A stretch of 64,000 nucleotides of DNA from an uncultured Pelagibacteraceae bacterium (lineage in GTDB: Bacteria > Pseudomonadota > Alphaproteobacteria > Pelagibacterales > Pelagibacteraceae), in NCBI GenBank assembly GCA_902572605.1, contig CACGGD010000002.1, positions 124,001 through 188,000 of the forward strand, in the 5' to 3' direction. Below are positions 1 to 10,932 of this stretch, piece after piece. Position numbers and translations under genes: made by a program. The notes beneath the pieces are model-generated. The model did not search any database. It saw only the letters and a program-made list of their open reading frames with translations, and was not told where the DNA came from. The first letter of the stretch is position 1; every line of letters begins with the position of its first letter.

Positions 1-3000
1 ACCAACCTAAGTGGGTTTCAAGAATTTGTCCTACATTCATTCGACTTGGTACACCCAAAGGATTCAAAACAATATCAACTGGTTTTCCATTTTCCATGTA
101 AGGCATGTCTTCTACTGGAACAATCTTGCTGACCACTCCTTTATTTCCATGTCTTCCAGCCATTTTGTCCCCTGGCATCAGTCTTCTTTTTACAGCAACA
201 AAAACTTTTACAACTTTCATTACAGTTGGTAGTAGATCATCGCCTTGTTGTATCTTGGTAACTTTATCTTCAAACCTGAGCTTTATATCTTCAGAAGCAT
301 TATCAAACTGATTTTTTAATTTTTCTAAATTACTATTGAGTTCTTGTTTTTGAAAACTAAGTTTCCATAAATCTTTTAAAGTTAAATTCTCAAAATCATT
401 TTTATTTAATGTAGTTTCTGCTTTAAGAGTTTTATATTGTTTGCTGATGCTTTGACCGTTCAATAAATCTATTGCTCTTAATTTTATGTTTCTATTTAAA
501 ATCTCTTCTTCAACTTTTTTATCTTCTTGTACTACTTCGATTTCAGCTCTCTCGATTGCGATGGATCTTTCATCTTTTTCGATCCCATGTCTATTAAAAA
601 CTCTTACGTCAATTACGACACCCGTGCTTCCAGATGGTAATTTTAGAGAAGAGTCTCTTACGTCAGTAGCTTTTTCACCGAAAATTGATCTTAATAATTT
701 TTCTTCAGGACTTGATGAAGTTTCACTTTTCGGTGTAACTTTTCCAACTAATATATCACCAGGCTTAACTTCTGCTCCAACATATACAATTCCAGACTCA
801 TCTAGGTTTCTTAAGCTTTCTTCGCTTACGTTCGGAATATCTCTTGTAATCTCTTCTGCTCCTAATTTTGTATCACGTGCCATCGACTCATACTCCTCTA
901 TATGGACTGAAGTAAATACGTCGTCAGTTACACATCTCTCAGAAATTAAAATTGAGTCTTCAAAATTGTATCCTTGCCAGGGCATAAATGCTACTGTCAC
1001 ATTTTTACCTAAAGCTAATTCACCAAGTTTAGTTGCTGGTCCGTCAGCAATAATATCACCTTTTTTAATTTGATCTCCAACCTTAACTAATGGTTTTTGG
1101 TTAATGCAAGTATTTTGATTTGATCTTTGAAATTTAGATAAATTATAAATATCTACAGCTGACTGAGATAAATCAGTTACATCTGTGACTTTTACAACAA
1201 TTCGTTTTCCATCAATTTTATCTACTATTCCATTTCTTTTTGCTACAATAGTTACTCCAGAATCCAAAGCAACATCTGACTCGATTCCTGTGCCAACTAA
1301 AGGCGATTCTGGTTTTAAAAGTGGTACAGCTTGTCTCATCATATTTGATCCCATTAAAGCTCTGTTTGCATCATCGTTTTCTAAAAATGGAATTAAAGCA
1401 GCTGCAACAGAAACTAATTGTTTAGGAGAGACATCAATAAAATCTATATTTTCTCTATTTGCTAATTCAAAGTTAAGATTTTTTCTACAAGCAACTAGTT
1501 CTTCCTCAAAAGATCCATCTTTTTTAATAGGAGAATTAGCCTGAGCAATTGTGTATTTTTCCTCCTCGATTGCAGACAAATATTGAATTTCAGATGTAAC
1601 TTTCCCGTTAACAACTCTTTTATAAGGACTCTCTATATATCCGAATTTATTCACTCTGCAGTAAGTTGCTAAACTATTGATTAATCCAATATTAGGACCT
1701 TCGGGTGTTTCTATAGGGCAAATTCTACCGTAATGAGTTGGGTGTACATCCCTTACTTCAAAGCCAGCTCTCTCTCTAGTTAAGCCCCCAGGACCTAGTG
1801 CAGAAACTCTCCTTTTATGAGTTATTTCTGACAATGGATTAGTTTGATCCATAAATTGTGAAAGCTGTGAAGTAGCAAAAAAATCTTTTAAAGAAGTTGT
1901 TATGGGTTTTGCATTTATCAAATCTTGGGGCATTGCAGACTCAATTTCAAGAAATGTAGACATTTTTTCTTTGACGGTTCTTTCCATTCTTAAAAGACCA
2001 ATTCTAAATTGATTTTCTACTAACTCACCAACGGATCGTACTCTTCTGTTTCCAAGATGGTCTATATCATCTACATCTCCTCTACCATCTCTTAAATCAA
2101 GCATAAACTTAATAATAGCTACAATGTCATCAATGGTTAAAATTGTTTTCTTATCGCTAATTTCTAGATTTAATTTAGAATTTAATTTAACTCTTCCAAC
2201 TTCAGAAAGATCATAACGTTCTTTTGTAAAATAAAGATTATTAAATATTTCTTCAGCAACATCCAATGATGGTGCTTCACCTGGTCTTAAAACTTTATAA
2301 ATATCATTTAAAGCATCTGCTTTATTTAGATTTTTATCAATTTTAAGAGTTTCTAATAAATAAGGACCTTTGTTAATCGGATCTATATTAACTAGATTTA
2401 TAGTTTTTTCCCCTTGATTAATAATATTTTCTAGTTGTTCTTGAGTTATGTCAAAACCACTTCCTATTAAAATCTCGCCATCTTTTTTTTTGATATCATT
2501 TGCTATATATTTTCCTACGATTTGTTCATTAGAAGCTAAAATTGATTTTAAACCTTTTTCCTGAAGTTTTTTAGCTATTATGAAATTTAGTTTTTCTCCT
2601 TTTGATAAAATCTTTTTATTATTTTTAGAATCTACTAAGTCATAAGAAATCTTTATAGGCCTTTTGTAATTCTCAGGATTAAAATCAGTCATCCACATTT
2701 TTTTTTCAGAATCAAATGTATATTTGTTAGTGGTATAAAATGTATTGATAATTTTATCTTTAGAAAAACCTAATGCAAATAAAATTGAAGTAATTGGTAA
2801 TTTTTTCTTTCTATCAACTCTAAAATATAAAATATCTTTAGGATCAAATTCAAAATCTAGCCAAGATCCTCTTCCTGGAATTATTCTACAATTAAATAGC
2901 AATTTTCCGCTAGAATGAGTTTTTCCTTTATCGTGATCAAAAAAAACTCCAGGACTTCTATGCATTTGATTTACAACAACTCTTTCAACACCATTTGTAA

Positions 3001-3434
3001 TAAAAGTAGCGCTAGGCGTCATCAAAGGTAATTCTCCAATAAAAACTTCTTGTTCCTTTGCTGAAAGAATTTGCTTAGTATTATTTTCAGGATCTATATC
3101 GTAAACAACTAATCTTAAATTAGCTTTAAGTGCAGCTGAATAGGAAAGGCTTCTCTGTTTACACTCTATCACATCAAATTTAGGTTTTTCTAATTTATAA
3201 GAAATATATTCAAGTGTAGATTTGTCAGAACCATCTTCTATAGGAAAGATATTCTTAAAAACTTTATCAATTCCTTTTGATAAGTCACTCATTTGTTCTT
3301 TAAGTGTTTTTGACTCTAAAAACTCATTGTAAGAATTTTTTTGTACTTCTATAAGGTTTGGAATTGATAAGCCCTCAACGAGCTTGCCGAAATTTTTTCT
3401 AATATTTTTCTTTTGAGTAAAAGATAATTGCATC
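1..3434 (-). CDS. rpoB: DNA-directed RNA polymerase subunit beta (partial, runs off window start)
   Basis: Reverse strand is open from ATG at 3434 ([35 protein letters not shown]...) to the window edge; lies directly after rplL. Absent from the ORF track because it has no stop in the window. Confidence 0.96.
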
Positions 3435-3447
3435 AATAATAAAAAAA

Positions 3448-3481
3448 TTTTACTGTAAAATTTTTATAGTACAGTAAAATT
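3448..3481 (-). terminator. Terminator/attenuator-like hairpin between rplL and rpoB
   Basis: Perfect 11-bp inverted repeat ATTTTACTGTA ... TACAGTAAAAT with a 12-nt loop, followed on the minus strand by seven T's. Confidence 0.6.
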
Positions 3482-3497
3482 CAGTCTTAAATTTTAT

Positions 3498-3869
3498 TTA
3501 CTTTAATTCTACTTTAGCTCCAGCTGCCTCAAGTTTTTTCTTAAATTCTTCAGCTTCTTTCTTAGCTACACCACCTTTAATCTCTTTTGGTGCGCCTTCT
3601 ACTAAATCTTTTGCTTCTTTTAGTCCTAAACCTGTTATTGCTCTTACTTCTTTAATAACATTTATTTTTTTATCTCCTGCTGCTGATAAAAAAAGTGAAA
3701 ATTCAGATTTTTCTTCACCTGCTGGTGCTGCACTTCCTGCGGCTGCGGCTACTGCAACTGGTGCTGCTGCTGTAACACCCCATTTTTCTTCTAATTGTTT
3801 TGATAGTTCTGCTGCCTCAACAACAGTTAAAGTTGATAATTCGTCAATAATTTTATTTAAGTCTGCCAT
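3498..3869 (-). CDS. rplL: 50S ribosomal protein L7/L12
   Basis: [32 protein letters not shown]..., Ala-rich hinge, C-terminal [39 protein letters not shown]. Confidence 0.98.
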   Translation of the reverse strand: MADLNKIIDELSTLTVVEAAELSKQLEEKWGVTAAAPVAVAAAAGSAAPAGEEKSEFSLFLSAAGDKKINVIKEVRAITGLGLKEAKDLVEGAPKEIKGGVAKKEAEEFKKKLEAAGAKVELK

Positions 3870-3884
3870 TTTGAATCCTATGAA

Positions 3885-4397
3885 TTAATTTTTTAAACTC
3901 TTTGCGCGCGCTAAATTAGCAATTTTTGAGCCAGGTGCAAGTAAAATACTCACTAATTTTTGAGCTGGAGATGCTAAAATACCTACTATTTTCGCTCTTG
4001 CTTCTTCGAGTGAAGGTAGTGTGGCGATTATAGCCACTTCTTTTTGATCTAAAACTTTGCCATCCATGAATCCAGCAACAATTTTTAACTTGTCATGAGA
4101 TTTAGCAAACTTAGTTAAGATTTTTGCAGTTGAAATTGGATCCGATGAAATTGCTGCGGCAGTGGGACCAGTAAAATATTTTTCTAAATCTTTTACTGGT
4201 GTTTCTTTAATTGCAATTTTTGTGATTCTATTTTTTGTTATTTTAAAAAGAATTCCTTTTTCTCTTAACTCTTTTCTTAGCTCATCAAGTTCATTAACAT
4301 TAAGACCTTGGTATTGAGCTATCATAACTGACTCATTAGATGAAAAATTTTTTTTCATTTCTTCTATGTAGTTTTTTTTTGCAGTTTTGCTCATCAT
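3885..4397 (-). CDS. rplJ: 50S ribosomal protein L10
   Basis: Sequence and synteny (GLNVNELDELRKELREKGILFKITKNRITKIA). Confidence 0.96.
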   Translation of the reverse strand: MMSKTAKKNYIEEMKKNFSSNESVMIAQYQGLNVNELDELRKELREKGILFKITKNRITKIAIKETPVKDLEKYFTGPTAAAISSDPISTAKILTKFAKSHDKLKIVAGFMDGKVLDQKEVAIIATLPSLEEARAKIVGILASPAQKLVSILLAPGSKIANLARAKSLKN

Positions 4398-4402
4398 AAC
4401 AA

Positions 4403-5089
4403 TTAATTAGCTCCTACTTTGTACGAAATACCCATTGTAGAAGTTATAAAAGTTTTTTTAATAAATTCTCCTTTTATTGTATCGGGTTTTTCCTTTTTTA
4501 CACTTTCAATAAAATAATTAAAATTTTCTAATAATTTTTCACTTGAGAAACTTTTTCTTCCTATTGTAGAAGCAAGATTACCATCTTTATCGTTTCTGAT
4601 TTCGACTAGTCCCTTTTTAATATCTTTTACTGCTTTTGTTATATCATTTGTTACTGTTCCTAGTTTTGGATTAGGCATTAATCCTTTGGGTCCTAAAATC
4701 TTTCCATGTTTTCCAATTTTACCCATCATGGCTGGAGTACAAACCAATTTGGTAAAATCAAATTTCCCAGCAGCAATTTTTTCTATTAAATCATCTGAAC
4801 CTGTAATATCAGCTCCACTTTTTTTTGCCTCATCAATTTTCTCTGGCTCACATAAAACAGCAACTTTACTTTTTTTTCCTGAACCATTTGGAAGGTTCAC
4901 AACTGATCTTAAGCTCAAATCTCCACCCTTGGACTGTTTTAAATTTATTTTTAAAGAAACATCAATTGACTCATCAAATTTAGAATTAGAGTTTACTTTA
5001 ACTAAATCTATAATTTCCTTAGCAGTAATTTTTTTGTCTTTAACAGCTGTTTTTAAAATTTCTTTATATCTTTTTGATCTTTTTTTCAT
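4403..5089 (-). CDS. rplA: 50S ribosomal protein L1
   Basis: GKIGKHGKILGPKGLMPNPKLGTVTNDITKAV motif; synteny. Confidence 0.97.
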   Translation of the reverse strand: MKKRSKRYKEILKTAVKDKKITAKEIIDLVKVNSNSKFDESIDVSLKINLKQSKGGDLSLRSVVNLPNGSGKKSKVAVLCEPEKIDEAKKSGADITGSDDLIEKIAAGKFDFTKLVCTPAMMGKIGKHGKILGPKGLMPNPKLGTVTNDITKAVKDIKKGLVEIRNDKDGNLASTIGRKSFSSEKLLENFNYFIESVKKEKPDTIKGEFIKKTFITSTMGISYKVGAN

Positions 5090-5091
5090 AA

Positions 5092-5520
5092 TTATTCTTT
5101 TACTTCTATTCCCATTGATCTAGCAGAACCGCAAATAATTTTAGTTGCTTCTTTAATATCAAACGCATTTAAATCTTTCATTTTTTCCTTAGCAATAGAT
5201 TCAGCTTGTTTCATTGTAATAGAACCTGCAACAATTCTACCAGGTTCTTGTGATCCACTTTTTAACTTAGCTGCTTCTCTTATAAAATGTGAAGCTGGTG
5301 GTGATTTTATTATAAAGTCAAATTTTTTATCTTTGTAAACTGTAATTACTACAGGAACTGGTTTGCCCATAAAAGATTTTGTCTTTTCATTAAATGCTTT
5401 ACAAAATTCCATTATGTTAATACCTCTTTGACCTAGAGCAGGTCCTACTGGTGGAGCTGGGTTAGCTTGACCACCTTTGATTTGTAACTTTACATATCCT
5501 GTTATTTCTTTTTTTGCCAT
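5092..5520 (-). CDS. rplK: 50S ribosomal protein L11
   Basis: [35 protein letters not shown]. Confidence 0.98.
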   Translation of the reverse strand: MAKKEITGYVKLQIKGGQANPAPPVGPALGQRGINIMEFCKAFNEKTKSFMGKPVPVVITVYKDKKFDFIIKSPPASHFIREAAKLKSGSQEPGRIVAGSITMKQAESIAKEKMKDLNAFDIKEATKIICGSARSMGIEVKE

Positions 5521-6045
5521 TTAATTTTTCTCCACTTGGTTAAATTCTAAATCTACCGGAGTTGCTCTACCAAATATAGAAACTGATACTTTAAGTCTAG
5601 ATTTTTCTTCATCAATTTCTTCAATTAATCCGTTAAATGAAGCAAATGGACCATCACAAACTTTAACTTTTTCACCAATTTCAAAGTTCATACCTGTTTT
5701 TTGATTAACTGCACTTTCCGATACTTGACCAAGTATACGTTTGATTTCTTCATCAGAGATTGGAGTAGGTTTTTCTGCTGAACCCAAAAATCCACTTACT
5801 TTTTGAAGATTTTTAATTAAATGATAAATCTGTTTTGTTAGCTCAACCTTCACTAATACATAACCCGGAAAATATTTTTTTTCTTTTTTTGTACGTTTTC
5901 CCTTTTTTACTTCTGTGACTTGATGCGTAGGCACTAAAATTTCACCTAACTTCTCCTGTAGTTTATTCTTTTTTAATTCATCTTTAATTGAGTCTACTAC
6001 TTTTTTTTCAAAACCAGAATAAGCTTGTACAATGTACCAATTCAT
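5521..6045 (-). CDS. nusG: Transcription termination/antitermination protein NusG
   Basis: WYIVQAYSGFEKKVVDSI..., KYFPGYVLVKVEL, KVCDGPFASFNGLIEEID (KOW). Confidence 0.97.
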   Translation of the reverse strand: MNWYIVQAYSGFEKKVVDSIKDELKKNKLQEKLGEILVPTHQVTEVKKGKRTKKEKKYFPGYVLVKVELTKQIYHLIKNLQKVSGFLGSAEKPTPISDEEIKRILGQVSESAVNQKTGMNFEIGEKVKVCDGPFASFNGLIEEIDEEKSRLKVSVSIFGRATPVDLEFNQVEKN

Positions 6046-6048
6046 AAA

Positions 6049-6240
6049 TTAAAAATTAATAGTTAAAACTAAATTTAAAAGAAATCTTAAAATTTGATCA
6101 AGGATAAGAAAAAAAATTGCAGCAACGGATGCCAATGCAAATACCATTAAAGCTCCCATCATAGTATCTTTTTTCGTTGGCCAAGTAATTCTAAAAGTTT
6201 CCTGTTTAACTTCTTGAATAAATTTTAAAGGATTTTTCAT
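6049..6240 (-). CDS. secE: Preprotein translocase subunit SecE
   Basis: MKNPLKFIQEVKQETFRITWPTKKDTMMGALMVF...; ORF-track start at 6282 extends into the tRNA-Trp gene, so the internal Met at 6240 is the likely start. Confidence 0.93.
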   Translation of the reverse strand: MKNPLKFIQEVKQETFRITWPTKKDTMMGALMVFALASVAAIFFLILDQILRFLLNLVLTINF

Positions 6241-6252
6241 AACTCTTTTTTT

Positions 6253-6328
6253 TGGCAGGAGCGGAGGGACTCGAACCCACAACCTCCGGTTTTGGAGACC
6301 GGCGCTCTACCAATTGAACTACGCTCCT
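6253..6328 (-). tRNA. tRNA-Trp (CCA anticodon), CCA end encoded
   Basis: Reverse complement AGGAGCGTAGTTCAATTGGTAGAGCGCCGGTCTCCAAAACCGGAGGTTGTGGGTTCGAGTCCCTCCGCTCCTGCCA folds as a cloverleaf. Confidence 0.96.
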
Positions 6329-6334
6329 AAGCGT

Positions 6335-7534
6335 TTATTTTATAATTTTAGTAACTACCCCAGCTCCAACTGTTTTTCCACCTTCTCTAATTGCAAAGTT
6401 TAATTTTTCGTTCATAGCTATTGGAGTAATTAATTTTACACTAAATTTTCCATCATCACCAGGCATGACCATTTCTGTACCAGACGGTAAAGTTACTTCA
6501 CCAGTAACATCAGTAGTTCTAAAATAAAACTGTGGTCTGTATTTTGTAAAGAAAGGGGTATGTCTTCCACCTTCCTCTTTTTTTAAAATATAGGCCTGAC
6601 ATTCAAACTCTGTATGTGGAGTAATTGATCCTGGTTTGCAAAGAACTTGTCCTCTTTCAACATCTTCTCTTTCAACACCTCTTAATAAAGCTCCAATGTT
6701 GTCTCCAGCCTCACCACTGTCCAAAAGTTTTCTGAACATCTCAACGCCAGTACAAACAGATTTCTTCGTATCTCTAATACCAACAATTTCAATCTCTTCT
6801 CCAACTTTGATAACACCTGACTCAACTCTACCTGTTACAACTGTACCTCTACCCGAAATAGAAAAAACATCTTCTACTGGCATAAGGAAAGGTTTATCTT
6901 TTGGTCTATTAGGTTGAGGAATAGTATCGTCGACTGCCTTCATTAATTCCATAATTGCATTTTTACCTGTTGCTTCATCTTTCCCTTCAACAGCATTTAA
7001 AGCAGATCCTTTAACTATTGGAATTTTATCACCTGGAAATTTGTAAGAAGTTAAAAGTTCTCTTATTTCTTCTTCAACAAGATCAACTAACTCTTTATCT
7101 TTAACTGTATCAATCTTATTTAAAAACACTACTATTGCCGGAACTCCAACTTGACGAGCTAAAAGAATATGTTCTCTAGTTTGAGGCATTGGTCCGTCAG
7201 CTGCATTCACAACTAAAATTGCTCCATCCATCTGAGCAGCACCTGTGATCATATTTTTTACATAGTCGGCGTGACCTGGACAATCAACATGAGCATAATG
7301 TCTTTTTTCAGTTTCATACTCTACGTGAGCTGTTGAAATTGTTATTCCTCTTTCTTTTTCTTCAGGCGCTTTATCGATTTGATCATAAGCTACAAAGTTT
7401 GCACTTGATTTTCCTCCTGCCTCAGACAATACTTTAGTAATTGCAGCAGTTAGTGTTGTTTTACCATGGTCAACGTGTCCGATAGTACCGATATTACAAT
7501 GCGGTTTGTTTCGCTGAAACTTTTCTTTTGACAT
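6335..7534 (-). CDS. tuf: Elongation factor Tu
   Basis: [50 protein letters not shown]. Confidence 0.99.
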   Translation of the reverse strand: MSKEKFQRNKPHCNIGTIGHVDHGKTTLTAAITKVLSEAGGKSSANFVAYDQIDKAPEEKERGITISTAHVEYETEKRHYAHVDCPGHADYVKNMITGAAQMDGAILVVNAADGPMPQTREHILLARQVGVPAIVVFLNKIDTVKDKELVDLVEEEIRELLTSYKFPGDKIPIVKGSALNAVEGKDEATGKNAIMELMKAVDDTIPQPNRPKDKPFLMPVEDVFSISGRGTVVTGRVESGVIKVGEEIEIVGIRDTKKSVCTGVEMFRKLLDSGEAGDNIGALLRGVEREDVERGQVLCKPGSITPHTEFECQAYILKKEEGGRHTPFFTKYRPQFYFRTTDVTGEVTLPSGTEMVMPGDDGKFSVKLITPIAMNEKLNFAIREGGKTVGAGVVTKIIK

Positions 7535-7572
7535 TTTATTTTATCCTCACTTTATATTTTAATTTTTAACTT

Positions 7573-7646
7573 TGGAGCGGGTAAAGGGAATCGAACCCTT
7601 ACATCCAGCTTGGAAGGCTAGCGTTCTACCATTGAACTACACCCGC
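7573..7646 (-). tRNA. tRNA-Gly (TCC anticodon)
   Basis: Reverse complement GCGGGTGTAGTTCAATGGTAGAACGCTAGCCTTCCAAGCTGGATGTAAGGGTTCGATTCCCTTTACCCGCTCCA. Confidence 0.96.
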
Positions 7647-7691
7647 AATATCCAAACTTATCTCGCTCTTACGTTCTTAAATACTCAAATT

Positions 7692-7777
7692 TGGTGGAGG
7701 GGGAAAGATTCGAACTTTCGAAGACCGAAGTCAACGGGTTTACAGCCCGCCCCATTTGACCGCTTTGGTACCCCTCC
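7692..7777 (-). tRNA. tRNA-Tyr (GTA anticodon)
   Basis: Reverse complement GGAGGGGTACCAAAGCGGTCAAATGGGGCGGGCTGTAAACCCGTTGACTTCGGTCTTCGAAAGTTCGAATCTTTCCCCCTCCACCA; long variable arm. Confidence 0.96.
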
Positions 7778-7915
7778 TTAAATTATCTTACTAGGGATAC
7801 CCCCTAACTTAAAAAGTATTTAACAACAAGCGTTTTATAAGCTTTTGTGAAATAATTGCAATAAATCATTTTTCCTTGAAATATGCTAATTATTTAAAAA
7901 AATTGCATAAAAATT

Positions 7916-8659
7916 ATGAAAAAAATGACATTTTTTATAGTCGGTAAGCACGCTGTTATAGAGGCATTAAAAAACCCTTCTAGAAAGATTGAAAGAGTCT
8001 TTTTAACTGAAGATGCTCTAAAAAATCTCAATAGAGAAAATCAATCTCTTAATTTACTAAAAAACATTCAAGTCTTTTATAAATCTCGAAGAGAATTAGA
8101 TAATTTGTGTGGTAGAGATGAGACATCTCACCAAGGATTAATAGCAGAAGTTGAACAATTAGAAGAAATTACATTAAAAGAGTTTGTGATAGATAGTAAA
8201 AAAAAAAATATCAATTTAATTGCGCTTGAAGAGGTGTCAGATCCAAGAAATATAGGATCAATTATTAGAAGTGCTGTAGCATTCAATATTGATGGAATAA
8301 TTGTTAAAGAAAGATCTTTTCCCTCTAAAAGTAAATTACTTTATAAAAGTGCAAGTGGTGGAGCCGAACACTTAAAAATTTTTAAAGTTTCTAACATTAA
8401 TACCTCCTTAAAATTTTTAAAAACAAAAAACTTTTGGGTCAGTGCGTTTGATGTTTCGGCTACTAAAGATTTTACTAAAAACAAATGGGAAGGAAAAAAC
8501 GTATTGTTATTTGGTTCAGAGGGATTTGGCTTAAAATCTAAAACATTAATGCACTCTGATTTTAAATTTAAAGTTAATATGAATAGAAATATTGAAAGTT
8601 TGAATATTTCAAATACTGTTTCCGTGGTTTGCCATCACATTTATCAATCAATTAAATAA
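7916..8659 (+). CDS. rlmB: TrmH-family (SpoU) 23S rRNA 2'-O-ribose methyltransferase, RlmB-like
   Basis: VGKHAVIEALKNPSRKI..., EEVSDPRNIGSIIRSAVAFNIDGIIV, LFGSEGFGLKSKTL, SLNISNTVSVVCHHIYQ. Confidence 0.88.
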   Translation: MKKMTFFIVGKHAVIEALKNPSRKIERVFLTEDALKNLNRENQSLNLLKNIQVFYKSRRELDNLCGRDETSHQGLIAEVEQLEEITLKEFVIDSKKKNINLIALEEVSDPRNIGSIIRSAVAFNIDGIIVKERSFPSKSKLLYKSASGGAEHLKIFKVSNINTSLKFLKTKNFWVSAFDVSATKDFTKNKWEGKNVLLFGSEGFGLKSKTLMHSDFKFKVNMNRNIESLNISNTVSVVCHHIYQSIK

Positions 8660-8671
8660 AAATTATTTAAT
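8651..8671. terminator. AT-only inverted repeat between convergent genes, possible bidirectional terminator
   Basis: ATTAAATAA-AAA-TTATTTAAT; contains the stop codons of both convergent genes. Confidence 0.4.
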
Positions 8672-9686
8672 CAAATATAATACTAAAAATTTGTTTTAAC
8701 ATATCTTTTCTAAGCGAAAATTTATTTTGTTTTAAACTGTTTTGAATTTTATTATAGTTCTCTATTACATATTTTGCTGTTTGAGATAACGAATCTACTG
8801 TTCTTTTTGAAATAAAGACTCCTTTTCGATCTTTTATTATATGTGAAATTTCTTCAAATATAATTACAGGTCGTCTTCGGGCAAGAGACTCATCAACAAC
8901 ATGTGGTTGGCCTTCTGTAAATGATGGCAGTATCAAAATATTGTGTTCATCATAAATATCAATTAAAGATTGCTTATCTGAAATATATCCAACTAACTTT
9001 ACATTTTTATTTTTTGAAACTTGAATATTTTTAAGGTTACCGACTATAGAGAGTTCTGCGTTAATATTTATTTTTTCAAACATTTCTAAGAATTGATAAA
9101 TGCCTTTTTCAGGATTTGCTCTTCCAACATATAAAAACTTAATTTTATTGAGTTTTGCATCTTTATAATCTTTAAACCAATCTTCATCTAAAGTTGAAGA
9201 AGTTATTAAATGACAATTTTTTCCGTGGTATAGTCTCTCATGAAGAGTAAGGACCGTTGAATTTGAAGTCATTATTGAATACATAAAGTGGTAAATCCAA
9301 ATTGACCAAGAACCTAATATAAATTTCCATTCTTCATGACCGCTACTAATTAAATACAAAAAAACTTTTTTTCTAAATAATAATAAAAATAAAAATGAAA
9401 TAAATGTGTAAGGATTAATAGAAACAATCAAATACTTAGAATTTTTAGATTTAAAAGTTAAGAATATAAAATAAATAAATTGAATTATGTTAGATGCTAT
9501 ATCTATTTTTTCTAAATTTATCTTATGGCTTCCTTTTTTTTTAGATTTTCTCCCTATGTATTTAACTTTATGAAAGTTGTTTAATCCCTCAGGAATAATT
9601 TTTAAATTATAATTACTGCTAGAAAATTCATTACTTTCTTCAAAAACTTTATCATTATTAATGACTACTAATAAATTATTACTCAT
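8667..9686 (-). CDS. Glycosyltransferase (GT4-like, group 1)
   Basis: KIKFLYVGRANPEKGIYQFLEMFEKI..., ILILPSFTEGQPHVVDESLARRRPVI. Confidence 0.75.
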   Translation of the reverse strand: MSNNLLVVINNDKVFEESNEFSSSNYNLKIIPEGLNNFHKVKYIGRKSKKKGSHKINLEKIDIASNIIQFIYFIFLTFKSKNSKYLIVSINPYTFISFLFLLLFRKKVFLYLISSGHEEWKFILGSWSIWIYHFMYSIMTSNSTVLTLHERLYHGKNCHLITSSTLDEDWFKDYKDAKLNKIKFLYVGRANPEKGIYQFLEMFEKININAELSIVGNLKNIQVSKNKNVKLVGYISDKQSLIDIYDEHNILILPSFTEGQPHVVDESLARRRPVIIFEEISHIIKDRKGVFISKRTVDSLSQTAKYVIENYNKIQNSLKQNKFSLRKDMLKQIFSIIFD

Positions 9687-9822
9687 CTAATTATACAAAT
9701 TTAAGTTTTTAGAAGTTTTCAATTAAACCTAATGTATTGTTGAAAACCTTTCAATAAGACTCTGCGAGCACTATCCTGAAAAGGATTGGATTTATTAGTG
9801 TTTCATGATAAATAATCCGCAA

Positions 9823-9898
9823 GCCCTCATAGCTCAATTGGTAGAGCAATTGATTTGTAATCAATAGGTTCGCGGTTCGAGTCCGTGTGAGGGCACCA
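9823..9898 (+). tRNA. tRNA-Thr (TGT anticodon), CCA encoded
   Basis: GCCCTCATAGCTCAATTGGTAGAGCAATTGATTTGTAATCAATAGGTTCGCGGTTCGAGTCCGTGTGAGGGCACCA. Confidence 0.96.
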
Positions 9899-9900
9899 GA

Positions 9901-10923
9901 TTAAATTTGATTGTTTTTTTCGACAAGAATCTTATTTTTACGTCTACTTCTTAATAATAAAATTACTAATGAAAAAATAATTAAAAATATTATTGAAATC
10001 CCTACATAGAGTTTTTTCCACTTCACAAGAAAAAACTTCTCTCTCGCAAAATCTTTAAACTCAGACTCAAATTCTAATGATAATCCTCTTGTGTTATATT
10101 GAATTAAATTTTTTGGTAATATGTCATAATCTTCGATAGTTGAATAATCACCTTTAATTAGTAAATTTTCTTTTAAAATATTCACTACAACAAAAGATGC
10201 TTTTGGATCACCATTTCCCATTCCAACAGAATATGCTTCTAAATTTTCAATTTTGTCACTCCAGTAAATTAAATTTACATTTTGTTTGCCGTAAGCAATG
10301 GACTCAACTAAGTCTCTGAAATATTGTCTTTTTGAATTTCCTGCAAATATAAAGTCAACTTTATCTTTTATAGCAGGATATATATCTTCAAAATAATAGC
10401 TTTTATCATGCATGTAAGGTTTTGGATCGATTATTGTATCATCCCAGATTCGATGATGAGTAAGTAGAATTGTTGGTCCATTTTGAAAATCATCTTTCAA
10501 ACTTTCCTCTAAAAATTTGATTATATTTTCTTTGCTATCCGAAGAATCTAACAATATAAACTTAACATCTTTCTCAACAATCACTTTATTAAGATATCCA
10601 ACATTTGTTATATAATTTTCTTTTGAAATTCTTAATTCATTATTGCCTGGAGAGAAGAATATTTTAGTATCAATAATTGTATTAAAATAATCAAAAATAT
10701 CTTTGTTTTGTAAATCAGAGTCACCTAATAAAAAAATGTAGTCAGCATTATGGGAATTAACTTTTTCTGCAAACTTATTTAGTTTTTTTTGATCTTTGGT
10801 AATCGGATATAAATGGCCAGCAACTATGAACTTGGTTCCAGAGTTAAGATCTTCTGCATATAGCTTAGAAATATTAAAAAATATAATTAAAACAGTTATT
10901 GATATGAATTTAATAGCTTTCAT
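9901..10923 (-). CDS. Calcineurin-like metallophosphatase-fold protein, signal peptide plus C-terminal TM helix
   Basis: N-terminal hydrophobic signal (FISITVLIIFFNISKLYAE), motifs LLGDSD, SPGNNE, LLTHHRIWDD, C-terminal TM (ISIIFLIIFSLVILLL). Confidence 0.7.
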   Translation of the reverse strand: MKAIKFISITVLIIFFNISKLYAEDLNSGTKFIVAGHLYPITKDQKKLNKFAEKVNSHNADYIFLLGDSDLQNKDIFDYFNTIIDTKIFFSPGNNELRISKENYITNVGYLNKVIVEKDVKFILLDSSDSKENIIKFLEESLKDDFQNGPTILLTHHRIWDDTIIDPKPYMHDKSYYFEDIYPAIKDKVDFIFAGNSKRQYFRDLVESIAYGKQNVNLIYWSDKIENLEAYSVGMGNGDPKASFVVVNILKENLLIKGDYSTIEDYDILPKNLIQYNTRGLSLEFESEFKDFAREKFFLVKWKKLYVGISIIFLIIFSLVILLLRSRRKNKILVEKNNQI

Positions 10924-10932
10924 TTATTAATA

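Noticed and set aside
11-1544. Plus-strand ORFs 11-232, 105-311, 486-1073, 1185-1544
   Set aside because: Antisense to the continuous rpoB frame; low-complexity Ser/Phe-rich translations typical of reverse-strand readthrough.
6241-6282. N-terminal extension of the secE ORF (MWVRVPPLLPKKRV)
   Set aside because: Encoded by the tRNA-Trp 3' half; the internal Met at 6240 gives a standard SecE.
7572-7781. Plus-strand 69-aa ORF
   Set aside because: Covers the antisense of tRNA-Gly and tRNA-Tyr; a classic spurious ORF.
9710-9822. Possible small RNA or promoter element upstream of tRNA-Thr (short ATCCtgaaaaGGAT hairpin)
   Set aside because: Stem too short and no match to a known RNA family that I can support; probably just the tRNA promoter region.
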